Of a stretch of 64,000 nt of DNA, positions 34,585 through 44,194 are shown piece by piece (position 1 is the stretch's first letter; every line of letters starts with the position of its first letter). The notes under the pieces were generated by a model. It made no database searches. It was not told where the DNA came from and saw only the letters and a program-made list of their open reading frames with translations. Source of the DNA: Sphingomonas sp. (GTDB taxonomy: Bacteria; Pseudomonadota; Alphaproteobacteria; Sphingomonadales; Sphingomonadaceae); assembly GCF_029239295.1 (NCBI RefSeq), contig NZ_JAQZBC010000004.1, positions 1-64,000 on the forward strand, read 5' to 3'. The position numbers and the translations under genes are program-made.

Positions 34585-35373
34585 TCAGGCGTCCACGCTG
34601 GTCCCCAAGGCCGCGTTCACCAGCCCGCCGTCGACCACCAGCGTATCGCCAACGACGTAATCGCTGGCGCGACTCGCGAGGAAGATCGCGGCGCCGGCCA
34701 TGTCCTCGAAATTGCCGATCCGCTGCATCGGGATGCCCTTTGCCACCGTGTCGCCGTGATCGCGGGCGGCGCGGTTCATCTCGCTGGCGAAGGCGCCGGG
34801 CGCAAGGCTGGTGACGATGATCCCGTCCTTGATCAGCCGCGCGGCCATCCGCTTCGTCAGGTAGATCAGCGCCGCCTTCGACGCGTGATAGCTGTAGGTG
34901 TCCCACGGGTTGAGGCGGATGCCGTCGATCGAGGTGATGTTGATCACCTTTGACGGCCGGTCATGGCTGGCCTTCACCTTCAGCAGATCATGCAGTGCCT
35001 GGGTCAGGAAGAACGGCGATTTGACGTTGAGGTCCATGACCTTGTCCCAGCCGCTTTCCGGGAACTCCTCGAACGGCACGCCCCAGGCGGCGCCGGCATT
35101 GTTCACCAGAATGTCGAGATGGTCCTCGCGTTCGGCCAGCGCCGCGGCAAGCGCCCGGCAGCCCTCGACGGTGCCGACATCCATCGGCAGCGGAATGCAC
35201 TTCGGACCGAGTTCGGCGGCGGTTTCCTCGCAGGCCGCGGCCTTGCGCGACGAGATGTAGACCGTCGCGCCCTGTTCGACGAACGCGTTGGCAATGATCT
35301 TGCCAATGCCGCGACTTCCGCCGGTGATCAGCGCCGTGCGCCCTTCAAGGCTGAAAAGATTGTTCAGGCTCAT
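34585..35373 (-). CDS. SDR family NAD(P)-dependent oxidoreductase
   Basis: A classical short-chain dehydrogenase/reductase of 262 residues. The cofactor loop is ITGGSRGIGK (about 16-25), NNAGAAWG stabilises the fold, the catalytic Ser lies in NITSIDG, and Tyr/Lys in YSYHASKAAL. The segment SSRKAAAC after beta-2 (Arg) suggests NADP preference. The ATG at 35373 has aggagg seven bases upstream; the ATG two codons earlier is too close. It likely acts on a hydroxy/keto intermediate of the nearby pathway. It is divergent from the second SDR gene. Confidence 0.9.
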   Translation of the reverse strand: MSLNNLFSLEGRTALITGGSRGIGKIIANAFVEQGATVYISSRKAAACEETAAELGPKCIPLPMDVGTVEGCRALAAALAEREDHLDILVNNAGAAWGVPFEEFPESGWDKVMDLNVKSPFFLTQALHDLLKVKASHDRPSKVINITSIDGIRLNPWDTYSYHASKAALIYLTKRMAARLIKDGIIVTSLAPGAFASEMNRAARDHGDTVAKGIPMQRIGNFEDMAGAAIFLASRASDYVVGDTLVVDGGLVNAALGTSVDA

Positions 35374-35513
35374 CGTCATCCCTCCTCGTTTGCAGCGGGG
35401 CTAGCGAGCGGGTCTGACGACGGCAAGCGGCCTACCGCTTTTTCGAACAGGTTATGATTGACGAAGGGCAGCGCCATACTATGCTGCCGAAAACAGAAAG
35501 ACAGGACGAGAGG

Positions 35514-36332
35514 ATGCGCTTTTCGGGTAAGCGTGCCGTTGTAACAGGCGGCGCGTCCGGTATCGGTCGCGCGACTGCGCTGCGGCTGGCGGAAGAAGGA
35601 GCCGACGTCTGGATCGGCGACATCGACGAGGCCGGGGGCGAGGAGCTCGCGAGTACCTCCAACGGCAAGATCCATTTCCGACGATGCGACGTTACCAGCG
35701 AGAGTGACATCAAGGCACTGATCGAGGCGCCGGGTGAATTGGACGTCCTGTTCAACAATGCCGGTGCGGGCGGCGCCCCGGAAAAGATCGATGAAATGCC
35801 GGCCGATGCCTGGGATCGTACCCAGTCGCTGCTGCTTCGATCGGTGGCGCTGGGCATCCGCTATGCAGCCCCGCTGATGGCGAAGCGCGGCGGCGGATCG
35901 ATCGTCAACACATCGTCCGTGTCGGCCCTGGGCACCGGCTATGCGCCGATCGCCTATTCGACCGCCAAGGCAGGGGTTCTGCACCTCTCCAAGCTGGCGG
36001 CGGCGGACCTGGCGAAGGACAATATCCGCGTCAACGCGGTGATCCCGGGCTTCATCACCACCAACATCTTCACCCGGCATCTGAACGTGCCCGCCGACAA
36101 GCTGGACCTGGCCAACCGTGCGATTGCCCATGTGGCCGCAGGTGCGCAGCCGGTGAAGCGGGCGGGGCGCCCGGAGGACATCGCGGCGGCCGTCGCGTTC
36201 CTGCTCAGCGACGAGGCAGGGTTCGTCACGGGAACCCATCTCGTCGTGGATGGCGGCATCACCATCGGCACCCGGCAAAGCTGGGATCCCGACCAGCCGG
36301 GACTGTTCGCTGCACTGGAGGCATTCCAATGA
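35514..36332 (+). CDS. SDR family oxidoreductase
   Basis: A second short-chain dehydrogenase of 272 residues. TGGASGIGRAT (about 10-20) is the cofactor loop, and an Asp at the end of beta-2 (IGDIDEA) indicates NAD preference; NNAGAGG, the catalytic Ser in NTSSVSA and YSTAKAGV complete the active site. The ATG follows gacgagagg, and longer starts lack a site. The stop overlaps the start of the GPH transporter gene (ATGA), which suggests that the enzyme oxidises the imported compound. Confidence 0.9.
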   Translation: MRFSGKRAVVTGGASGIGRATALRLAEEGADVWIGDIDEAGGEELASTSNGKIHFRRCDVTSESDIKALIEAPGELDVLFNNAGAGGAPEKIDEMPADAWDRTQSLLLRSVALGIRYAAPLMAKRGGGSIVNTSSVSALGTGYAPIAYSTAKAGVLHLSKLAAADLAKDNIRVNAVIPGFITTNIFTRHLNVPADKLDLANRAIAHVAAGAQPVKRAGRPEDIAAAVAFLLSDEAGFVTGTHLVVDGGITIGTRQSWDPDQPGLFAALEAFQ

Positions 36333-37861
36333 ACGCCACGATCGCCAGCACCGGGACCGTCGCGGTACCCGGCGCTGCACCGGCGGGCGCCGCCCCGCCA
36401 GCCCGCCGCCTGCGCCCGAGGACGATGGCCAGCTATGGCTTCGGCGCTGCGGCCTATGGGGTGAAGGATTCCGGCTTCGGCACGTTCTTGCTCCTGTTCT
36501 ACAATCAGGTGATCGGCGTGCCCGCCGCAACGGTGGGCTTCGTCATCATGATGGCGTTGATCATCGACGCCTTCGTCGATCCGACGATCGGCTTCCTGTC
36601 GGATCGTACGCGCACCCGGTGGGGCCGGCGGCATCCCTGGCTGTACGGCTCAGCGCTGCCGATCATGCTCGGTTGGATCATGCTGTGGAACCCGCCGCAA
36701 TCGTCACAGGCCGCGACGCTGGGCTGGCTGTTCGCGATGGCGGTGCTCGTGCGCAGCGCGGTGAGCGCCTATGAGGTGCCCAGCCAGGCGATGGCCGCGG
36801 AACTGAGCGCCGATTATGACGAGCGGACGCGGATCATGGCCTATCGCTACCTGTTCGGCTGGGCCGGCGGGCTGGTGATGCTGATCGCCGCCTATTGGGT
36901 GTTCCTGGCGCCGACGCCGGAATATCCCAACGGGCTGCTCAACCCCAATGGGTACAAGAGCTTCGCCGTCGCGGGCGCGATCTTCATGGGAATTGCGATC
37001 CTGACATCGGCAATGGGGACGCATCGCGAGATCCCGAACCTGCCGGCGCCGGTGATCGAGAAGCAATCGTTGAAGCGCAATTTCGCCGAGCTGCTGGAGA
37101 CGCTGAACAACAAGGCGTTCGTGATCCTGATGATCGCCGGCCTGTTCGTCTTCACCAACCAGGGGATCACCTATGCGATCTCCAATTACCTCTACACTTA
37201 TGTGTGGGGCTTCACGACGGTGCCGTTCTTCGGGCTGACGGTGCCGACGTTCGTGCCGTTGAGCATGGTGCTGTTTGGCGGCGTGCTGGTGGCGTTTGTC
37301 ATTGCGCCGCGGATCGGGGCGGTGACGAGCAAGCCCAAGGCGGCGTCGACGGCGGCGATCCTGGCGATCATCATTGGCACGACGCCTTACTGGTTGCGGC
37401 TGGCGGGCGTATTCCCGGGCCCCGACAATCCGATGATGCTGCCGCTGCTGTTCGGCATGCTGGCGGCGGGCACCGCGGCGAGCGTGACGGCGCACATCCT
37501 GGGCGCCTCGATGATGGCCGACGTGGTGGAAGATTCGGAGCAGCGCACCGGGCGGCGCTCGGAAGGCGTGTTCTTCGCCGGCAGTTTCTTCATCCAGAAA
37601 TGCACCAGTGGCGTGGGGATCTTTGCCACCGGGCTGATCCTGGCGGCGGCGAACTTCCCGGCCAAGGCGGTGCCCGGCCAGGTACCCGTCGAAGTGCTGG
37701 ATCGCCTGACGGTGATCTACATCATCGCCGCCACGGTGCTCGCGCTGGTCGCCGCGTTCACCTATCGCGCCTTCCCGTTCGGCCGGGCGGAGCATACCGC
37801 GCGGCTGGAGGCCTTGCGGCTGCAGGCGCTTGACGCGGAGCGTATCGAGCCGGTGCCTTGA
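36329..37861 (+). CDS. MFS transporter of the glycoside-pentoside-hexuronide (GPH) type
   Basis: A 510-residue transporter with 12 predicted segments, GPH:cation symporter class. The family mark DPTIGFLSDRTRTRWGRRHPWL (about residues 84-105) is clear, followed by VPSQAMAAELSADYDERT. GPH members import sugars or glycosides with H+ or Na+, although in sphingomonads many lie in aromatic or terpenoid pathways. Coupled by ATGA overlap to the upstream SDR gene. A good terminator follows 34 bases downstream. The substrate is unknown. Confidence 0.92.
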   Translation: MNATIASTGTVAVPGAAPAGAAPPARRLRPRTMASYGFGAAAYGVKDSGFGTFLLLFYNQVIGVPAATVGFVIMMALIIDAFVDPTIGFLSDRTRTRWGRRHPWLYGSALPIMLGWIMLWNPPQSSQAATLGWLFAMAVLVRSAVSAYEVPSQAMAAELSADYDERTRIMAYRYLFGWAGGLVMLIAAYWVFLAPTPEYPNGLLNPNGYKSFAVAGAIFMGIAILTSAMGTHREIPNLPAPVIEKQSLKRNFAELLETLNNKAFVILMIAGLFVFTNQGITYAISNYLYTYVWGFTTVPFFGLTVPTFVPLSMVLFGGVLVAFVIAPRIGAVTSKPKAASTAAILAIIIGTTPYWLRLAGVFPGPDNPMMLPLLFGMLAAGTAASVTAHILGASMMADVVEDSEQRTGRRSEGVFFAGSFFIQKCTSGVGIFATGLILAAANFPAKAVPGQVPVEVLDRLTVIYIIAATVLALVAAFTYRAFPFGRAEHTARLEALRLQALDAERIEPVP

Positions 37862-37894
37862 GCGCCTGATCGACGCCGCGCCAGCGACGACCTG

Positions 37895-37935
37895 AAAGGG
37901 CCTCGGGGGTTAAACCTCCGGGGCCTTTTTCTTTC
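37895..37935 (+). terminator. intrinsic terminator after the GPH transporter gene
   Basis: A GC-rich stem of about 15 bp with two G-U pairs, starting near 37895 and with its 3' arm ending in a T-run (cctttttcttt, to 37935). It ends the SDR-transporter operon. Confidence 0.85.
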
Positions 37936-38179
37936 GAATCAGATGGTTTTTGACGGCCGGAGGCAGGGGGCGAGGCAGGCATTTCCGCGAGCAATCCCGG
38001 GCGAAAGACAATGCAGTGCGGCCACTGCGCAGGCGCAGAAATGGTTAAAATTCGCGCGCTATTGCTGTTCATCGGCGCCGCAACACCGTTCATCGGGTTT
38101 GGTTCCCGCAGCTATTGGTATTCCGCCGGACTCCCCGTAGCCGGACTGCAACGAACGTCGGTTTGGCCGGGGGGTCGCA

Positions 38180-38758
38180 ATGAAATTCAAGTCTTTAGCA
38201 GCGCGTTTTGCGCTGGTGGTGTCGTGCGGTCTGATGACGGCGACTGCAGCAAATGCTCAGTTCTGGCAGTGCGCGCCCTATGCGCGTGAGATCTCGGGCA
38301 TCAAGATCCATGGCAACGCCAACACCTGGTGGGGCCAGGCGGCCGGCCGGTACGAACGCGGCAATGCGCCCAAGGTTGGCGCCGTGCTTTCCTTCCAGCC
38401 GACGCGCCGGATGCGGGTGGGCCATGTCGCCATGGTCAGCCAGGTTGTCAGCGATCGCGAAGTTCGCCTGACGCATGCCAACTGGTCGCGCCGCGGCCAG
38501 ATCGAGCGCGACGTTCGCGCCATCGACGTGTCGCCGGCGGGCGACTGGAGCATGGTGAAGGTGTGGTATGCGCCGAACGGCGGCCTCGGCACCTCCGACT
38601 ACCCGACCAACGGCTTCATCTACGCCGACGGCAATGCCGGTGCGCCGATGATCCGCGGCGGCGAAGGCGAAGGTTCGGACGAAACGCGCCTGGCCAATCT
38701 GGCGATCGCGTCGGCCGCTTCGGTCCCCGTCAGCGGCGGCATTTCGGTTACGCAGTAA
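38180..38758 (+). CDS. secreted CHAP domain protein
   Basis: A 192-residue exported protein: signal peptide 1-26 (ending ATAANA), then a CHAP-type cysteine peptidase/amidase domain with Cys31 in QCAPYAREIS and His82 in VGHVAMV; NANTWWGQAAGRY is also typical. Such domains cleave peptidoglycan cross-bridges, so a cell-wall remodelling role is likely. The C-terminal 50 residues are low-complexity. It is monocistronic with a 245-base gap upstream beyond the terminator. Confidence 0.88.
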   Translation: MKFKSLAARFALVVSCGLMTATAANAQFWQCAPYAREISGIKIHGNANTWWGQAAGRYERGNAPKVGAVLSFQPTRRMRVGHVAMVSQVVSDREVRLTHANWSRRGQIERDVRAIDVSPAGDWSMVKVWYAPNGGLGTSDYPTNGFIYADGNAGAPMIRGGEGEGSDETRLANLAIASAASVPVSGGISVTQ

Positions 38759-38818
38759 GTCTGTCGGTCGGGCGGCGCCGAGCGAGTTGCGCGATCGCCT
38801 GAACGCCAGCGCCGGGCA

Positions 38819-39310
38819 TCATACGGCGCGAAACTGCATCGCGACCCCATTCATGCAGTAACGCTTGCCAGTAGGCGGCGGGCCATCATCAAAGACATGA
38901 CCGAGGTGCCCGCCGCAGCGCGCGCAATGCACCTCCGTTCGCGGGATGCCGAGCGCGAAGTCGCGCCGCGTGCCGATCGCATTCTTCATCGGCGCATAGA
39001 AGCTCGGCCAGCCAGTGCCGCTGTCGAATTTTGTGCGCGATGAAAAGAGCGGCTGATCGCAGCCGGCACAGCCGAAGACGCCGGCGCGTTTCTCCTTGTC
39101 GAGCGGGCTGGAGAAGGGGCGTTCGGTCGCCTCCTCGCGCAGCACGCGATAGGCCGCGGGGGTGAGGCGCTTGCGCCATTGCTCATCGCTGAACCGGACC
39201 GGAAAGCTTTCAGCAGTGGCGGGTGATGCGCGGCAGGCGCCGAGCGCCGTCGCCACGAAACCCGCACCGAGCACGCCCAGCATTCGCCGTCGATCGACTG
39301 ACTGTCCCAT
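38819..39310 (-). CDS. msrB: exported peptide-methionine (R)-S-oxide reductase
   Basis: A 163-residue MsrB that repairs methionine-R-sulfoxide. Zinc site Cys81/Cys84 (CAGC) and Cys129/Cys132 (CARC), and catalytic Cys152 in RYCMN are all present. The N-terminus has a twin-arginine-like RRRMLG (7-12) and a lipobox-like LGAC (23-26), so the protein is probably exported by Tat, perhaps as a lipoprotein, and works in the periplasm. Bacterial MsrB enzymes are usually cytosolic, or fused as MsrA/B. The recycling partner is not in view. Confidence 0.92.
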   Translation of the reverse strand: MGQSVDRRRMLGVLGAGFVATALGACRASPATAESFPVRFSDEQWRKRLTPAAYRVLREEATERPFSSPLDKEKRAGVFGCAGCDQPLFSSRTKFDSGTGWPSFYAPMKNAIGTRRDFALGIPRTEVHCARCGGHLGHVFDDGPPPTGKRYCMNGVAMQFRAV

Positions 39311-39711
39311 GCGCCTCGATATAGGGAGGAGCAGCTTCGCCTCACAGAGGGAGAGCGGGACGGTCGGCCGGCTTGCGAGGCGAAGATTGAAGATCTTGAG
39401 CCATCGAGCAGATCATGGCGAGCATAGGCGCCAGTTGTTGGCTAGCGCCCCGGAATGCGATCCTTGATCGGTCTTAACCGGGCTGTTCCACAGTGGAGCG
39501 ACTTTCGAGCTGACGCACTCTCTTGCGCCTGCTGGTCGCGCGAGTGGCGCGGTCGGGCGGGGTGAAGCGTCCCCGGGGAGCGGCGGGGAGGGCGATTACG
39601 GTCGCCGACGGGTCACCGGGCAGGCAGCGGAATGTGCACGTGTCCTGCTGACCATTTGTTGGCGGGCGCACCTACTCGTCCGCCGCATCCCGGCATGGTA
39701 GAAGCGACGCC
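39311..39711. other. intergenic stretch of 401 bases, no gene seen
   Basis: No credible reading frame; small minus-strand frames here have poor composition. A 9-bp inverted repeat (39335-39343 with 39377-39385) with a long loop is present, with no T-run. The proA promoter must lie in the right part. Confidence 0.4.
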
Positions 39712-40971
39712 ATGTTGGACCCGCAATCCCCATCTGCCCTGATCGCCGAACTTGCGACAAAGGCGCGCGCTGCTCAGCGCGTACTGTCGCAAACCACGAC
39801 CGACGAGCGGCGTGGCGGGCTTCGCCACGTTGCGCGCGCGATGCGGGCGGCATCGGACGCGATCCTGGACGCCAATGAGGATGATGTAGCGCGCGCGGAG
39901 GCTGCCGGCCTGTCGGGCGCGATGCTGGATCGGCTGCGGCTGGATGCGGGGCGTGTCGCGGCGATGGCGGACGCGGTGGAAGCGGTGGCGGGCCTGGCGG
40001 ATCCGCTGGGCCAAGTGATCGACAGCACGACGCGGCCAAACGGCCTGCACCTGTCACGAGTGCGGGTGCCAATCGGCGTGATCGGGATCATCTACGAAAG
40101 CCGGCCCAATGTGACCGCCGACGCGGCTGCCCTGTGCGTCATGTCCGGCAATGCCGTGCTTCTGCGTGGTGGATCGGAGGCGCGGGAAAGCAGCGCGGCG
40201 ATTCACCGTGCCTTTTGCGAGGGGCTGGCGGCGGGCGGGCTGCCGGCCGATGCGGTCCAGCGGGTCGCGACCACGGATCGTGCGGCCGTCGGTGCCATGC
40301 TGGCGGCCGATGGCTTGATCGACATGATCGTACCGCGCGGGGGAAAGAGCCTTGTCGCCCGGGTCCAGGCGGAGGCACGGGTACCGGTGCTGGCGCATCT
40401 GGACGGCATCAACCACCTGTTCGTCCATCAGTCTGCCGACCTGGCGATGGCAGAGCGGATCGTGGTGGACGCGAAGATGCGCCGCACCGGCATTTGCGGT
40501 GCAACGGAGACGCTGCTGATCGACGCCGCCTACGCCGATCCGGCAGGGTTGATCGCCGCGCTCACGGATGCCGGCTGCGAAGTTCGGGGCGACGCGCGGG
40601 TCCGGGCTGCTGCGGAGGTCGAGCCGGCCAGTGAGGCGGACTGGGATACCGAGTATCTCGACGCGATCTGCTCGGCCGCGATGGTGGACGGGCTGGACGG
40701 CGCGCTGGCGCATATTGCGCAGCATAGCTCGCACCACACCGACGCGATCGTCGCGTCCGACGAGGCGGTGGCGCGGCGCTTCCTGACCGAGGTCGATTCC
40801 GCGATCGTACTGTGGAACGCGTCGACTCAGTTCGCGGATGGTGGCGAATTCGGGCTGGGTGCCGAGATCGGCATTGCTACCGGGCGGCTTCATGCGCGCG
40901 GGCCGGTCGCGCTGGAGGGGCTGACGACCTACAAATGGATTGGCGTCGGTACCGGCCAGATCCGCGGCTGA
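39712..40971 (+). CDS. proA: glutamate-5-semialdehyde dehydrogenase (gamma-glutamyl phosphate reductase)
   Basis: A 419-residue NADPH-dependent reductase of proline synthesis, converting glutamyl 5-phosphate to glutamate 5-semialdehyde. Landmarks are [31 protein letters not shown] (about 124-154), PRGGKSLV, and the catalytic Cys in [13 protein letters not shown] (about 262); the C-terminus [14 protein letters not shown] is typical. The proB gene is not adjacent in the window. The convergent ICMT-like gene ends three bases away. Confidence 0.95.
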   Translation: MLDPQSPSALIAELATKARAAQRVLSQTTTDERRGGLRHVARAMRAASDAILDANEDDVARAEAAGLSGAMLDRLRLDAGRVAAMADAVEAVAGLADPLGQVIDSTTRPNGLHLSRVRVPIGVIGIIYESRPNVTADAAALCVMSGNAVLLRGGSEARESSAAIHRAFCEGLAAGGLPADAVQRVATTDRAAVGAMLAADGLIDMIVPRGGKSLVARVQAEARVPVLAHLDGINHLFVHQSADLAMAERIVVDAKMRRTGICGATETLLIDAAYADPAGLIAALTDAGCEVRGDARVRAAAEVEPASEADWDTEYLDAICSAAMVDGLDGALAHIAQHSSHHTDAIVASDEAVARRFLTEVDSAIVLWNASTQFADGGEFGLGAEIGIATGRLHARGPVALEGLTTYKWIGVGTGQIRG

Positions 40972-40974
40972 CGC

Positions 40975-42255
40975 CTAACGCCCGCCGATCCAGCGGAAGA
41001 ACCGCGGTACCGGGGCGTTGCGGCTCATCCAGGCGCTGTAATCCTGATAGACTGGATCGGCGGACAAATGGCGCTCCTCCGTCCGGGCGCGCCAGTAATA
41101 GACGCCGCTGACCGCTGCCAGGATCAGGGTGGCGCGAGCGGCATCGGCCAGCGACCCTGTCGAAAGCAGCGGCACAGTGGAAAGCCACCAGAACAGGTTC
41201 TTCGTCAGATAGGCCGGGTGGCGCGACCATGCGTAGGGGCCGTGCGTCAGGATGCCGCGGTGCGTGAGATTGGAGAAGCGGAGCCCGAAGGCGACCGTGG
41301 CCCAGGCGTAAATGCCGGTCAGGATGACCAGGATCGCACCGACCAGCGCCAGCAGCATCGGATGGCCGTCCAGCCAATAGGTCCAGTCGGCGGTGCCGGG
41401 ATGATAATCCAGCGGGCCGCCGGTATCCATGAGGATGAAGGGCGGATAGCAGATCAGGGCCGCGGCCCAGCCGGCGGCATAGGGATTGGCGCTGCGGATA
41501 TGGGCATCCAGCGGGCGCATCGTCAGAATGTAGCCGACCGTCGCGAAAGCCACGTCGATCACGAACATGAAGGTGATCAGCCAGTTCGCCAGCCTGACCG
41601 GATCGGCAAGGATCCCGAACGTGGGCGTGCGGATGAAATCGGCGAAGCCGGGCGGCACGATCGCGAGCATGAAGGCGAGGAAGAACGCCTTCACCGCCCA
41701 GGCACGCAGATGGCCATAGATCGCCTCGGGCGCCGGGCTGCCCGTGCTGGTAAGCCAGGCACCCAGCGCCCAGGCGCCATCGCGCGGGTCAACCAGATAG
41801 CGGTCGAGCCACAGGACGTAGGGAATTGAGAGCAGGAAGAGGAACGGGGCCGCCGTCCCGAGGCACCACATGGCAAAGGCGAAATTGCCGTCCCAATAGA
41901 AGCGGCCGGTGGCGTAGATTAGCGCGATGCCGGCCCATGTGGCCCAGAGGCCAGCCAGTTTTACCAGGCTGATGTCGAGCGTTTCACGCCATGGCCGCCG
42001 CGATGCCCAGTCGATCCCGGTCGATGCCCGGCGGTGCACCTTGTCCACCAGGATCGACCAGGCGATCATCGGGATGCCGCAGGCGAGGACATTGACCAGC
42101 GCCGCGTAGGGGCCGTCCATGCCATAGGCGCGAGCGACCGCGATCCACACGATCACCCCGACCAGGCCGGCGAGGCCAACGCCATGCGACACGGCGGAGG
42201 CCGGGCGGGAATCGGCGCGATCGGCAGTGGCCACGATGGAATCGGCAGTCATCAT
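40975..42255 (-). CDS. isoprenylcysteine carboxyl methyltransferase-like membrane protein
   Basis: A 426-residue polytopic protein with about ten to eleven hydrophobic segments. The last 110 residues match the ICMT/PEMT-type phospholipid or protein methyltransferase fold: LTHRGILTHGPYAWSRHPAYLTKN (SAM-binding R-HP-Y), then YYWRARTEERHLSADPVYQDY, with the conserved E-R and Y. The N-terminal 270 residues are an additional membrane domain of unknown role, so it is much longer than simple ICMT proteins (about 170-200). The substrate is unknown; prenylated protein targets are unlikely in bacteria. The start is uncertain by a codon (42252 or 42255). Confidence 0.8.
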   Translation of the reverse strand: MMTADSIVATADRADSRPASAVSHGVGLAGLVGVIVWIAVARAYGMDGPYAALVNVLACGIPMIAWSILVDKVHRRASTGIDWASRRPWRETLDISLVKLAGLWATWAGIALIYATGRFYWDGNFAFAMWCLGTAAPFLFLLSIPYVLWLDRYLVDPRDGAWALGAWLTSTGSPAPEAIYGHLRAWAVKAFFLAFMLAIVPPGFADFIRTPTFGILADPVRLANWLITFMFVIDVAFATVGYILTMRPLDAHIRSANPYAAGWAAALICYPPFILMDTGGPLDYHPGTADWTYWLDGHPMLLALVGAILVILTGIYAWATVAFGLRFSNLTHRGILTHGPYAWSRHPAYLTKNLFWWLSTVPLLSTGSLADAARATLILAAVSGVYYWRARTEERHLSADPVYQDYSAWMSRNAPVPRFFRWIGGR

Positions 42256-42335
42256 ACCCGCATAGCGCAACAATGGTAAGCGGCGCATGAAGGAAGCCCC
42301 TCGCGCTGGTTCGCCGCGGCGCCTACATCGCGCGC

Positions 42336-42818
42336 ATGTATCAGTTCGATATCACCGCCGGCGAGAAGGCCGAGCTTTACCGTGACATCCTGTCGGCGCT
42401 GGACGCGCTGACCGCCGATGAGCCCGATGCGGTTGCCAACATGGCCAATGCGGCGGCGCTGCTGTGGCAATATCTGCCTGACCTGAACTGGTCGGGATTC
42501 TATCGCATGGTGGATGACACGCTGGTGCTTGGCCCGTTTCAGGGGAAGCCGGCGTGTATCCGCATCGCGGTGGGTGCGGGCGTCTGCGGCACGGCGGCGG
42601 CGACGCGCGAGACCCAGCTGGTGGCCGATGTCCATGCCTTCACCGGGCACATCGCGTGCGACGCGGCGAGCGCGTCCGAGCTGGTGGTGCCGATTTGTAG
42701 CGGCGATCGCCTGATCGGGGTTCTGGATCTCGATAGCCCCATCGCGGGACGGTTTGACGAGCAGGACGCGCAAGGGTGCGAGGCGATCGCCGCCTTGCTT
42801 GCACCGCGCATCGCCTGA
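42336..42818 (+). CDS. msrC: free methionine-(R)-sulfoxide reductase (GAF domain)
   Basis: A 160-residue GAF-fold enzyme that reduces free methionine-R-sulfoxide. Cys74, Cys84 and Cys108 have the same spacing (10 and 24) as the catalytic cysteines of the Escherichia coli enzyme, and LNWSGFYR, GVCGTAA and IGVLDLDSP are family segments. Cytosolic, needs thioredoxin. It complements the exported MsrB at 38819-39310, so the region serves two methionine sulfoxide pools. No close operon neighbour. Confidence 0.92.
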   Translation: MYQFDITAGEKAELYRDILSALDALTADEPDAVANMANAAALLWQYLPDLNWSGFYRMVDDTLVLGPFQGKPACIRIAVGAGVCGTAAATRETQLVADVHAFTGHIACDAASASELVVPICSGDRLIGVLDLDSPIAGRFDEQDAQGCEAIAALLAPRIA

Positions 42819-42957
42819 CTGCCAAAACCAACCTGTTCCGCCTGCATCATTACGGGACAATGCCCGCGGTGGCGAGCGAACGCCCGGTTTGATACCCCGC
42901 GCCTATACCGTCGCCGGCTGCTGCCTGGCTGGATGGCGAGTTCGGGGAGATTGAACG

Positions 42958-44118
42958 ATGTGGGCACTCTTGGCGACTTCGGCAGTGCTGTCGATGGCGA
43001 CGGGTGCGGCGGCGACCGCTGCAGATCGTCCCGATCTGCGCGACGCAGCAGCGCAGCGATCGAGCGGTCCGCGCGTGCCGCCGCCGCCCGGCAGCCGGCG
43101 CGCCGCGGAAGCGCGGCCGGCCGCCAGCGCATCAGCGGCAGCACCCGCCGTGCGGCGTCGGCGGTGGGGCGAGAGCACCGGCGCGCGCTGGTGGGCGGGC
43201 GATCGCGCGCCGGGCGGATGGGAGGCCTATCGTCGCCCGCTGCGTGGCTGGGCGCTACCGACCTATTGGGTATCGCCCGACTGGAGGGTGAACGATTGGG
43301 CCACCTATGGCCTGCCCCGCCCGCCGGAAGGCTATGTCTGGTCGCGCCATTACGATGACGCGGTGCTCATCGATCCGCGTGGGTCGGTGTACGACACGAT
43401 CGGCGGCGTCGAGTGGGACCAGCATGACGATGTCGTGCTCGACTATGTGAACGTTCGCGATCTGCCGGGATATGACGGGCTGGCCTATTCCACTGCCGCT
43501 GCCGCCCCGGGGACTTCCTATGACGCCCCGCGTCCGTCCCGCGCAGCGGCGCGGGATAGCTGTGCAGGCGGGGCTGCCATCGGTGCCGCGGCGGGCGGCG
43601 TGGCAGGCGCCGCCGTCGCTGGAGGCGGCAACCGCGTAGGCGGCGCATTGATCGGCGGCGGCGTGGGCGCCGCGACAGGCTATGCGGTGGACAAGGCGGA
43701 GGATCGCGGCCGCGTGCCGCCGCCGCCGCCGCCGCCGCCGCAAACGCAGCCGCGTTATGGCGCTGATTATCCGCCGCCGCCGAGCGGTTATGTCCCGCCG
43801 TTGAGCGGCTATGCGCCCGAGCCGGGCGGCTATCCGCCTGCGGTCGCGACGCGCGCCACATCCTACCCGCCGGCGGTCGCGTCGCGCGCTCCTGCTTATC
43901 CACCCGCAGTTCCGCCGGCGCCGGCGGGCCCGGTGGTAACGGCGGGCCCCGGTACGCGCGTGATCAGCACGACCACCACCACGCCCGCCCCGGGCTATTA
44001 TGCCGATGGCTATTATTATCCCGGAACGAGCATCACGACGATCACGGTGGAAAGCCAGCCAGTGACGTCCGGACCGACGACGACGAGGACGACGACCACC
44101 ACCACCGGCGTCCGCTAA
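42958..44118 (+). CDS. RcnB-like / glycine-zipper envelope protein
   Basis: An exported protein of 386 residues: signal peptide 1-22; low-complexity Ala/Arg/Pro region; RcnB-like domain (about 85-145; RGWALPTYWVSPDWRVNDWATYGLPRPP and DAVLIDPRG); glycine-zipper membrane hairpin (about 200-250; GGAAIGAAAGGVAGAAVAGGG); then a Pro/Tyr-rich tail with eight consecutive Pro and Thr-rich end. This three-part fusion is unusual. The glycine zipper suggests outer-membrane or periplasmic insertion. ATG follows cggggagattga. Function unknown. Confidence 0.78.
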   Translation: MWALLATSAVLSMATGAAATAADRPDLRDAAAQRSSGPRVPPPPGSRRAAEARPAASASAAAPAVRRRRWGESTGARWWAGDRAPGGWEAYRRPLRGWALPTYWVSPDWRVNDWATYGLPRPPEGYVWSRHYDDAVLIDPRGSVYDTIGGVEWDQHDDVVLDYVNVRDLPGYDGLAYSTAAAAPGTSYDAPRPSRAAARDSCAGGAAIGAAAGGVAGAAVAGGGNRVGGALIGGGVGAATGYAVDKAEDRGRVPPPPPPPPQTQPRYGADYPPPPSGYVPPLSGYAPEPGGYPPAVATRATSYPPAVASRAPAYPPAVPPAPAGPVVTAGPGTRVISTTTTTPAPGYYADGYYYPGTSITTITVESQPVTSGPTTTRTTTTTTGVR

Positions 44119-44194
44119 CCCCGCCTGCGCCGCTCGCCGTCGGAATGCCGTTGAATGGGCATTCGCGCGGCGGGTGGGGGTGTGAACGGGTGGC

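Noticed and set aside
38011-38289. 92-codon plus frame with a signal-like start upstream of the CHAP gene
   Set aside because: Overlaps the CHAP gene in another frame, and the part outside it is short; no conservation can be seen.
42958-44118. CRISPR or other DNA repeat array in the CCG tract
   Set aside because: The repeat is a short proline-codon run inside a gene.
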